32,873 nt of DNA from a virus. Shown piece by piece: positions 21,672-27,412 of this stretch (positions are counted from its first letter, which is position 1; every line of letters begins with the position of its first letter). The stretch lies in IMG/VR virus record IMGVR_UViG_3300006353_000005, positions 1-32,873 of that record. One strand, written 5' to 3'. The translations under genes were made by a program, and so were the position numbers. Below the pieces are notes generated by a model. The model worked only from the letters and a program-made list of their open reading frames with translations. It made no database searches and was not told where the DNA came from.

Positions 21672-22021
21672 GCGCGCATAAGCCGGGTCCGCTGTACGCG
21701 GTCAAGATTCAAGACCGTTCGGCCTACAACATCTTCGCGCCCGACTACGCAACGGCAATCGCCACGGTTTCGAGCCAGACCAACGCCCATCGCTGCATGG
21801 GCTCAATTGTCACTCGGCAATACGCTCTCGCAATGGCCGCCGGCCCGGAGTTACTCGGGGTGCTGGAGCGAGCCGTCGAGATGTGTGACTGGTACGCCCA
21901 GTTCATCCGCAGCGACGTGATGGCTGCGGACATCGAGCGGCATCCTTACCTGCCTGAGTTGGAAGGCGTGGCAGAAGACGCCCGAGCCGCCATCGCCAAG
22001 GCCACCGGGAGCGCAGCATGA
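21668..22021 (+). CDS. Hypothetical early phage protein
   Basis: A 117-residue protein from a GTG at 21668 (M/V-SAHKPGPLYAVKIQDRSAY). A compact N-terminal part with strands (YAVKIQDRSAYNIFAPDYAT) is followed by a helical part (ELLGVLERAVEMCDWYAQFI). Phrases like AAGPELLGVLE recur in small Burkholderia/Pseudomonas phage proteins that list attendant helices after an MAAGPELL motif; their function is unknown. It overlaps both neighbours by four bases. Confidence 0.6.
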   Translation: MSAHKPGPLYAVKIQDRSAYNIFAPDYATAIATVSSQTNAHRCMGSIVTRQYALAMAAGPELLGVLERAVEMCDWYAQFIRSDVMAADIERHPYLPELEGVAEDARAAIAKATGSAA

Positions 22022-22389
22022 GCGCATCGAATATCCCCGAGCGTTGGGTTACCGGCTCCGCGGCATATCGCAAGCCAGCCGGCCCCATGCGCGACCTCTC
22101 GCAGGACTGGATCGATGCCGGTCGCCCGCACGACTTCAAGGCCTTCCGCCTCGGCTATGACTGCTGTTCGGCGAGGATGCTTGCCGCTGGCGGGGGCGCT
22201 GCCATTTCGGATGTGGTCGCAGAGCTGCAGAAGGCCCACCGCATCATCTACCTGCAGCGCATGCAGATGTCGACGCAGGGCAAAGCTCTGTATGCACGCA
22301 ACGCGCACCACGCTGGCCTGATCAGCGACGACGAAACGCGCGAGACCGAACGCGCTGCAGTGCTGGCTCGCGCAGGGGTGTCATCGTGA
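22018..22389 (+). CDS. Hypothetical early phage protein
   Basis: A 123-residue protein (MSASNIPERWVTGSAAYRKP), mostly helical after a loop-rich start, with HDFKAFRLGYDCCSARMLAA and a basic helix AHRIIYLQRMQMSTQGKALY. No catalytic motif and no known family recognised. It overlaps the upstream gene by ATGA and the next by GTGA, so it is part of one translation-coupled array. Confidence 0.55.
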   Translation: MSASNIPERWVTGSAAYRKPAGPMRDLSQDWIDAGRPHDFKAFRLGYDCCSARMLAAGGGAAISDVVAELQKAHRIIYLQRMQMSTQGKALYARNAHHAGLISDDETRETERAAVLARAGVSS

Positions 22390-22598
22390 GCGCCGGACAA
22401 TCCCCGGCGCAAGCCGTCGAGGTGTGCTTCCGTACGAAGGGCGCCCGTCGTCAGGCATTCGTTCGGCCGCAAGGCGAGCCGACGTGGCGAAAGTGGTCCG
22501 TGCCGCGCGCAGAAGAAGCGATGAAACGCGGCTCGATCTCACTGCCCGGCCTGGTCGATGCGCCCGTCGTCGCCCGCTACTCGCTGGGGGTGTCATGA
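22386..22598 (+). CDS. Small basic early protein
   Basis: A 70-residue protein from a GTG at 22386 (M/V-SAGQSPAQAVEVCFRTKGA), with strand-like stretches and many basic residues (RRQAFVRPQGEPTWRKWSVP). It may be a compact nucleic-acid-binding protein, but no fold is recognisable. Four-base overlaps with both neighbours. Confidence 0.5.
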   Translation: MSAGQSPAQAVEVCFRTKGARRQAFVRPQGEPTWRKWSVPRAEEAMKRGSISLPGLVDAPVVARYSLGVS

Positions 22599-22792
22599 AC
22601 AGCATCCTCCAGTTCATCTCCAACCAGGCCATCGGCGTCGCCGGCGCTCTCGTGGTGCTCTCGCTCTACATCGTCGGCGCACGCATCGACATGCCATCAG
22701 AGACGGATGCGCTCCAGCGTTCGGCCCAAACCTCCAACTCTCGCGCCGCTGAGTACGCGGCTCAACACGCCCTCGTGGCTGCAAAGGAATGA
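22595..22792 (+). CDS. Small inner-membrane protein
   Basis: A 65-residue protein from the ATG at 22595 (MNSILQFISNQAIGVAGALV), overlapping the previous stop. Residues about 10-29 form one membrane helix (NQAIGVAGALVVLSLYIVGA), and the C-terminal half is a soluble, Ser/Ala-rich helix (SRAAEYAAQHALVAAKE). It ends at 22792, immediately before the acyl carrier protein gene. Function unknown; a role together with the carrier protein at the membrane is possible but not shown. Confidence 0.55.
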   Translation: MNSILQFISNQAIGVAGALVVLSLYIVGARIDMPSETDALQRSAQTSNSRAAEYAAQHALVAAKE

Positions 22793-22794
22793 CC

Positions 22795-23037
22795 ATGGAA
22801 GTCACCACCATCGAGAGCCGAGTGCTCAAGCAGATCCAGAAGCAACTCGGCCGCGCGCAGCCGCCAAAGCTGACCGACAGGCTTGTCCAAGATCTGGGCG
22901 TCGACTCCATGGACTTGATGGAAATCATCATGTTCCTGGAAGACGAGTTCTGCATCGAGATGGTCGACGAAGAGGCGCTGAAGTGCGTCACGGTCGCCGA
23001 CGCAGTGGCCCTGGTCTCGGTCTCGCAACCATCGTGA
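22795..23037 (+). CDS. Phage-encoded acyl carrier protein-like protein
   Basis: An 80-residue protein from the ATG at 22795, with AAGGA upstream (MEVTTIESRVLKQIQKQLGR). The phosphopantetheine site is visible: LGVDSMDLMEIIMFLEDEF with Ser38 in the D-S-M motif, followed by the usual acidic helix II and VTVADAVALV in helix IV. Size (80 residues) and acidity equal bacterial AcpP. A host transferase would load the prosthetic group. Carrier proteins supply acyl chains for lipids or modify proteins; in a phage, the partner is unknown. It differs from a typical host AcpP in having Cys residues (EFCIEM, LKCVTV). Confidence 0.88.
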   Translation: MEVTTIESRVLKQIQKQLGRAQPPKLTDRLVQDLGVDSMDLMEIIMFLEDEFCIEMVDEEALKCVTVADAVALVSVSQPS

Positions 23038-23044
23038 GATAGCG

Positions 23045-23725
23045 ATGACACACATGATCACCATCTCGGGCGCAGAGTACCACCTCGCCGGCCCAGGCTC
23101 GCTCGCCCCCGATGCGCGCCCAGTCTGCATCGAAGACATCGCGCACCACCTGTCTTTGATCAACCGCTTCACGGGCGCCACGACGCGGCCCTATAGCGTT
23201 GCCGAGCACAGCCTACTCTGCGCCGACATTGCGCATCGCGTGGGCCTGTCGCCGCTTGTGCAACTCTGCATGCTGCTGCACGACGCTCACGAGGCATACA
23301 CCACGGACCTGAGCAGCCCGGCAAAGATCGCGGTCAACTGCTACAGCATGGGTGCTGGCGATGTGCAGGCGTGGGGGATGTTCGAAGACGAGCATGCCAA
23401 GACCGTACGCCGGCATTTCGGGATGCTGTCGGCCTTTGCCGGCCACAAGCAACTGATCCGCGAGATCGACCTGCAGGCGCTGGCCACGGAACGTCATTTC
23501 CTGACGGCCTTCGACGCCAAGAAGAACGGCCCATGGGCGATCCTGGGCGATGGCAGCCACCTCCCCGTGCCGATCGCGACCTGGGCGCGGCTCGATGCCT
23601 CGTGGCGCGAAGAGACTCCGTGGAAGAAGTGGCGCCAGGACTTCCTGGAGCGCTTCCACGCACTGCGGCTGGAGACGGATGATTCGTTCACGAGCCGCAT
23701 GTCGGCTGCGAGGGCTGTGTGCTGA
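23045..23725 (+). CDS. HD-domain phosphohydrolase (YfbR-like)
   Basis: A 226-residue protein. The motif order is the HD family's: NRFTGATTRPYSVAEHSLLC with His55, then MLLHDAHEAYTTDLSSPAK with His79-Asp80 and a later Asp in EIDLQALATER. The combination Y-S-V-A-E-H-S and H-D-A-H-E-A-Y is common in phage YfbR-like enzymes, which may remove phosphate from deoxynucleoside monophosphates or related nucleotides. It lies 7 bases after the carrier protein stop. An ATG at 23054 would remove three residues. Confidence 0.85.
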   Translation: MTHMITISGAEYHLAGPGSLAPDARPVCIEDIAHHLSLINRFTGATTRPYSVAEHSLLCADIAHRVGLSPLVQLCMLLHDAHEAYTTDLSSPAKIAVNCYSMGAGDVQAWGMFEDEHAKTVRRHFGMLSAFAGHKQLIREIDLQALATERHFLTAFDAKKNGPWAILGDGSHLPVPIATWARLDASWREETPWKKWRQDFLERFHALRLETDDSFTSRMSAARAVC

Positions 23726-24240
23726 AGCGCAGCGGATTCAAGCGTCTGCAGATGGTGCACATGCCGCCGTCGGTGCCGCAGCGTCTGGAGCGGCCCGTGG
23801 TGATGGCCGACTGCAGCGCAATGTCGCAGCCGATGGCAAAGCCCGAACCGCAGCGCAATCCGCATCTGCTATCGATGGCCCATGGCCGGCCCTGCTTGCT
23901 GCGCACCAGCGCATGCAACTTCGACACCAGCACCACAGTAGCCGCCCATTCGAATCTTCTGATCCACGGCAAGGGCCGCGGGCGCAAGGCTGACGACTGC
24001 TATTCGGTCTGGGCTTGTGCGCGGTGCCATGCCTGGCTCGATGGCAGCTACAGCGCCGAGTTCGCGGACAAGGAAGAAGCCTTCATGTCCGCCCTTGTCG
24101 CCCAGGTCGATGAATGGAAGGCCATCGCCGACAGCACCTCCACCAATTCCAAAGATCGCGCCGCCGCTCAATGGGCGCTCGATCGCCTCAACGTTTCCCG
24201 ATCCCTCATCAATCAACCTGGAGCAACCCGTGAACTCTGA
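23719..24240 (+). CDS. YbcO-like (DUF1364) putative nuclease
   Basis: A 173-residue protein, GTG start at 23719 overlapping the HD gene by seven bases. After about 50 poorly conserved residues come AHGRPCLLRTSACNFDTSTT, VAAHSNLLIHGKGRGRKADD and SVWACARCHAWLDGSY. This is the Cys-rich, HNH-like frame of DUF1364/YbcO nucleases (C-x-R..., A-H, then A-C-x-x-C-H-x-x-L/I-D). These are phage nucleases thought to act on recombination or DNA intermediates. Its last 11 bases overlap the first DGR variable-protein gene. Confidence 0.8.
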   Translation: MLKRSGFKRLQMVHMPPSVPQRLERPVVMADCSAMSQPMAKPEPQRNPHLLSMAHGRPCLLRTSACNFDTSTTVAAHSNLLIHGKGRGRKADDCYSVWACARCHAWLDGSYSAEFADKEEAFMSALVAQVDEWKAIADSTSTNSKDRAAAQWALDRLNVSRSLINQPGATREL

Positions 24241-24841
24241 AAAGACCACCGTTCTTGTCCCTGCAACCTTTGGCGCCCCCTTCGAAGGTGGCTTCTACGG
24301 CGGAAAGATCCGCATCGGCGACGGCATCTTCGCCGTCGTCTGGGCGCCCAAGGCCACCGGCGACATCAAGGGCCTCTGGTTGCCGAGCTACACGCAGGTG
24401 CCGAACACCGACAGCTACTTCGACAGCATGGCGAATACCGTAGCGATGGCCGCGGCCGGCAGCCCCATCGCTCATCAGGCCCTGGCCGCCGAGATTGCCG
24501 GGCACAAGGACTGGTGCATCCCCGCGCGCGATGTGCTCGAGCTGGCCTACCGACACCTGAAGCCCTCCAGCTACGAGAACTACGCATACGAGGACGGCGA
24601 GAACACGAGCAGCGTTCCTCCGGGCGATGCATACACCGAGGAGCTGCCCGCGCAAACCAGCGTCGAGGCTTTCCGCAAAGGCGGTGCCGAGGCCTTCGAA
24701 GAGGCCTGGTACTGGAGCAGCACGCAGGCTTCCAGCTACGGCGCCTGGAATCAGTACTTCTACGACGGCCTCCAGGGCTACTACAGCAAGAAGTTCGGAG
24801 GCCGCGCCCGCCTCGTCCGCTTGATTCAGCTCAACTCTTGA
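24230..24841 (+). CDS. DGR variable protein 1, DUF1566 / C-type-lectin-like
   Basis: A 203-residue protein from a GTG at 24230 with GGAG six bases before it, overlapping the previous gene. It begins M/V-NSEKTTVLVPATFGAPFE, has a loop-rich centre (GDIKGLWLPSYTQVPNTDSY), a helix DWCIPARDVLELAYRHLKP and a C-terminal EAWYWSSTQ followed by the diversified part. The order PARDVLEL..., WYWSST..., RLVR is the DUF1566 (Lcl C-terminal) pattern, a C-type-lectin-like fold often used by DGRs. Residues 165-197 are coded by the variable region; its Tyr/Gly/Asp/Leu/Ser positions are those given by template AAC codons. It has no signal peptide. What it binds is unknown. Confidence 0.9.
   Translation: MNSEKTTVLVPATFGAPFEGGFYGGKIRIGDGIFAVVWAPKATGDIKGLWLPSYTQVPNTDSYFDSMANTVAMAAAGSPIAHQALAAEIAGHKDWCIPARDVLELAYRHLKPSSYENYAYEDGENTSSVPPGDAYTEELPAQTSVEAFRKGGAEAFEEAWYWSSTQASSYGAWNQYFYDGLQGYYSKKFGGRARLVRLIQLNS
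24722..24820 (+). repeat. DGR variable region 1 (VR1)
   Basis: Ninety-nine bases align without gaps to template 25935-26033. There are 13 differences, each at a template A (AAC changed to TAC, GGC, GAC, CTC or AGC). The last 35 bases (about 24786-24820, AGCAAGAAG... to CGTCCGC) are identical after the last change, which is the expected initiation-of-mutagenic-homing part. Confidence 0.95.
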
Positions 24842-24867
24842 GTCCTTCAATCCTTTCAGGAGTACCC

Positions 24868-25377
24868 ATGGCAATCACTCAAGAGACCATTCAAGAAGAG
24901 ACGAAGAAGCTGGGCGAAATGATCGCCCGGTTCGAGTCCATCGGCGTAAACGTCGGCGATGCCAAGGCATGGGCCGAAGGCCTGCTCGCCAAGCTCAAGG
25001 CCAGCGCGGCCACCGTCCTGAGCCTCCCCGGCATCGAGATCACGCTGGCGCCGGGCGAGCGCTATGCGGGCCTTCTCCTTGACGAGGAAGGCAAGCCCAG
25101 TCACCACCTGGTGCTGCTGCCCGGCGAGTTCGAAGACGTGAGCTGGGATGCCGCCAAGAGCGCAGCAGAGAAGGCCGGCGGCGAGCTTCCCTCCAGGCGT
25201 GAGCAGTCCCTGCTCTTCGCCAACCTGAAGAGCGAGTTCAAGGCCGCGTGGTACTGGTCGAGTGAGCAGGCTTCCAGCAGCTACGCCTGGACTCAGTACT
25301 TCGGCTACGGCAGCCAGAGCTACTACGGCAAGGAGTTCGGAGGCCGCGCCCGCCTCGTCCGCAGATTGTTCCTTTGA
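24868..25377 (+). CDS. DGR variable protein 2, DUF1566 / C-type-lectin-like
   Basis: A 169-residue protein from the ATG at 24868, preceded by AGGAG. It starts with a helical, coiled-coil-like part (residues 1-50, QEETKKLGEMIARFESIGV) and continues with a lectin-like domain: SLPGIEITLAPGERYAGLLL, then VSWDAAKSAAEKAGGELPSR, EQSLLFANLKSEFKAAWYWS. The end (133-169) is coded by variable region 2 and finishes RLVRRLFL at the stop. The N-terminal half is unrelated to that of variable protein 1, so the two share only the end of the fold. The helical start could serve for oligomers or for a docking partner. No signal peptide. Confidence 0.9.
   Translation: MAITQETIQEETKKLGEMIARFESIGVNVGDAKAWAEGLLAKLKASAATVLSLPGIEITLAPGERYAGLLLDEEGKPSHHLVLLPGEFEDVSWDAAKSAAEKAGGELPSRREQSLLFANLKSEFKAAWYWSSEQASSSYAWTQYFGYGSQSYYGKEFGGRARLVRRLFL
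25267..25367 (+). repeat. DGR variable region 2 (VR2)
   Basis: One hundred and one bases align without gaps to template 25938-26038, with 14 differences, all at template A (including AAT to ACT and AAG to GAG). After the last change, the 33 bases from 25335 to 25367 are identical to the template, and the match goes 5 bases further than VR1 does. Confidence 0.95.
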
Positions 25378-25396
25378 CCCTTTAACTCTTTGAGTC

Positions 25397-25762
25397 ATGG
25401 CCCTGCACACCGAACTGCCGATCTACAAGAAGGGATGCGAGCTCGTCTCGCTGGCCTTCCACGTCCAGAAAGAAATGCCGCGAGGCTTCAAGAACTCTCT
25501 GGGCGAAAAGATCACCGTGCACTGCACCGAGATGGTCAACCTGATGGCGCTCGCGAATGCAACGCGCGGTCAGGATCGGGCCGCCCACATCCGAGATTTG
25601 CTACAGCGCCAGCACGCGACCACCGTGCTGCTGCGTGTCTGCCACGACAGCCGCTTCATCTCGACCAAGCTGTGGTCCCAGTCCGTGCAGCTGCTTGACA
25701 ACATCGGCAAGCAGGGCGGTGGATGGCTCAAGGTTTCACACGTAACGGCGCCTGCAGCATGA
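25397..25762 (+). CDS. avd: DGR accessory variability determinant (Avd-like four-helix bundle)
   Basis: A 121-residue protein, MALHTELPIYKKGCELVSLA, with the family order: IYKKGCELVSLAFHVQKEMP, RGFKNSLGEKITVHCTEMVN, a third helix rich in Arg/Gln/Leu (IRDLLQRQHATTVLLRVCHD) and a fourth with FISTKLWSQSVQLLDNIGKQ. This is the Avd/23S-rRNA-intervening-sequence four-helix bundle. In BPP-1 Avd forms a basic barrel-like pentamer that binds the reverse transcriptase and template RNA. It stands between the variable genes and the template/RT, and its stop overlaps the first in-frame RT ATG. The ribosome-binding site is weak. Confidence 0.92.
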   Translation: MALHTELPIYKKGCELVSLAFHVQKEMPRGFKNSLGEKITVHCTEMVNLMALANATRGQDRAAHIRDLLQRQHATTVLLRVCHDSRFISTKLWSQSVQLLDNIGKQGGGWLKVSHVTAPAA

Positions 25763-27135
25763 CGGTCAAGGCCCACATGCCCGTGCGTAATTTGAATCTG
25801 GTCGCGCCGCTGCCCCACGAGGGCACCGCCATGCGCACAACGGATACCGCTGCACCCGTGCAGGCCCGGTCCGGCGCAGTCTCCCCGCTGATCGGCGCAG
25901 GCCTTCGGCAGGGCGACGTAGATAGCGCGAACCAACGCAGGCTTCCAGCAACAACGCCTGGAATCAGAACTTCAACAACGGCAACCAGAACAACAACAAC
26001 AAGAAGTTCGGAGGCCGCGCCCGCCTCGTCCGCAGATTCATATCCGTTTTCCTTCGAAGAGCTGGCGCAGGCCTACTTGGACTGCCGAAAAAGCAAGCGC
26101 AACACGGCAAGCGCGCTCGCCTTTGAGAGCCAGCTCGAGCGCAACCTGTGCGCTCTGTATGAGGAACTGGCCAGCGGCGCTTGGCGCCCTGGTCGGTCGA
26201 TCTGCTTTGTCATCACGCGGCCCAAGCCGCGCGAGGTCTGGGCCGCGGACTTCCGTGACCGCATCGTCCACCACCTCCTGTACAACCGCATCGGGCCGCG
26301 CTTTCACGCGAGCTTCGTGCACGCCAGTAGCGCATGCATCCCGGGGCGCGGCACGCTGTACGCCGCCAAGCTGCTGGAGCGCGACGTACGTAGCATCACC
26401 CAGAACTGGAGCCGCCCGGCCTTCTACCTGAAGTGCGACCTCGCCAATTTCTTCGTGGCCATCGACAAGGCAACGCTGCGCGACCAGTTGGCGCGCAAGG
26501 TCGGTGAGCCATTCTGGTTGGCGCTGGCCGAGACCATTCTCTTTCACGACCCGCGCGAAGATCACGATCTTCGCGGCCGCGCTGAGCTGCTGGCGCGTGT
26601 TCCGGCGCACAAGAGCCTCTTCAACGCGCCGGCGCACACCGGCCTGCCGATCGGCAATCTCAGCAGCCAATTCTTCGCGAACGTGCACCTCGACGCGCTC
26701 GATCAGTTCGCGAAGCACCAGCTGCGCGCCACACGGTACGTGCGCTACGTCGACGACTTCATCCTGCTGCACGAGTCGCCCCAATGGCTGAATGCCGCGC
26801 ACGGCCGCATCAGCGAATTCTTGACGCGGCGACTCGGAGCCCATCTCAATCCGAAGAAGACGATTCTGCAGCCGGTTGTCCGAGGCATTGACTTCGTCGG
26901 GCATGTCATCAAGCCATGGCGCCGCAGCACCAGGCCTCGCACGGTCGCTGCCGCTCTGCGACGCATCGAACAAGCCCCAGCCGAAGAAATCCAGCAGTCG
27001 GCCAACAGCTATTTCGGGCTCCTTCGGCAAGCCTCTGCTAGCCATCAGGACCGCGCCTCCCTCGCGCGTGCGGTCCTGGCTCGTGGGCATGCCGTCGAGA
27101 GCAACTTCACCAAAGCATTCAGAAAGGCCTCTTGA
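25759..27135 (+). CDS. DGR reverse transcriptase
   Basis: Conserved DGR-type RT. Counting from the ATG at 25759 (458 residues), the catalytic motifs are DLANFF with Asp227, then GLPIGNLSSQFFANVHLD (295-312, the DGR/retron-like SQxxAN form), YVDD at 330-333, and the later LNPKKT and GIDFVGHVI motifs. The conserved part begins at PFSFEELAQAYLDCR (about residue 97), just after the template repeat. No ATG, GTG or TTG lies in frame between the repeat and that point except a TTG at 26077, inside the first conserved helix. Upstream in-frame starts are ATG 25759 (overlapping the avd stop as ATGA), 25783 and 25831, and GTG 25858. The true start is therefore uncertain. Confidence 0.93.
   Translation: MTVKAHMPVRNLNLVAPLPHEGTAMRTTDTAAPVQARSGAVSPLIGAGLRQGDVDSANQRRLPATTPGIRTSTTATRTTTTRSSEAAPASSADSYPFSFEELAQAYLDCRKSKRNTASALAFESQLERNLCALYEELASGAWRPGRSICFVITRPKPREVWAADFRDRIVHHLLYNRIGPRFHASFVHASSACIPGRGTLYAAKLLERDVRSITQNWSRPAFYLKCDLANFFVAIDKATLRDQLARKVGEPFWLALAETILFHDPREDHDLRGRAELLARVPAHKSLFNAPAHTGLPIGNLSSQFFANVHLDALDQFAKHQLRATRYVRYVDDFILLHESPQWLNAAHGRISEFLTRRLGAHLNPKKTILQPVVRGIDFVGHVIKPWRRSTRPRTVAAALRRIEQAPAEEIQQSANSYFGLLRQASASHQDRASLARAVLARGHAVESNFTKAFRKAS
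25935..26038 (+). repeat. DGR template repeat (TR)
   Basis: A 104-base repeat with many AAC codons in the variable-protein frame (it would read QASSNNAWNQNFNNGNQ and then N-rich, ending GGRARLVRR). Twenty-odd template adenines lie in the part that differs. It lies 173 bases after the avd stop and is wholly inside the open RT frame, where it reads Thr-rich (TTPGIRTSTTATRTTTTRSS). Its transcript would be the mutagenised template. Confidence 0.95.
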
Positions 27136-27137
27136 TG

Positions 27138-27380
27138 TCAGTCATCCAAGTCGTACTGCATTTGCAGTTGCCGAATGATTCGGGCGATGTCCGGCCGGTG
27201 CAGGTTGCGGTCGGTCCTCACGGGAATCGTCCAGTTCGGGCCGCCCTCCCCATCGCCGCCGGTGCCCACCACACCGCCCCGGTGAACGTCCGTCTCCTGG
27301 CCCTTCAGGTCCGGGATCGCCTCGATTCGCTCCAGAACCATCTGCTTCAGCTCGTCTGCGGTGCGGGTGGGCTTGGCCAT
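27138..27380 (-). CDS. Small hypothetical protein on the opposite strand
   Basis: An 80-residue protein from the ATG at 27380 (MAKPTRTADELKQMVLERIE), with AAGGAAG upstream. It has a helical start, a central Gly-rich loop (GGVVGTGGDGEGG) and a helical end (PDIARIIRQLQMQYDLDD). It is the only minus-strand gene in this arm, with its stop two bases from the RT stop and its start 32 bases from the next plus gene. It may be expressed from its own promoter, perhaps in the lysogen. No family recognised. Confidence 0.6.
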   Translation of the reverse strand: MAKPTRTADELKQMVLERIEAIPDLKGQETDVHRGGVVGTGGDGEGGPNWTIPVRTDRNLHRPDIARIIRQLQMQYDLDD

Positions 27381-27412
27381 CTCGATTTCTTCCTTGCTCG
27401 AAAGGGAACAGT

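Noticed and set aside
24514-24867. Open frame extending variable protein 2 upstream over variable protein 1
   Set aside because: It is a shadow of variable protein 1 in another frame; the ATG at 24868 has a strong AGGAG and starts a natural protein.
25935-26038. TR/VR copies as a CRISPR or simple satellite
   Set aside because: Copies are far apart, inside or beside genes, and differ only at adenines; they fit DGR repeats and not a CRISPR array.
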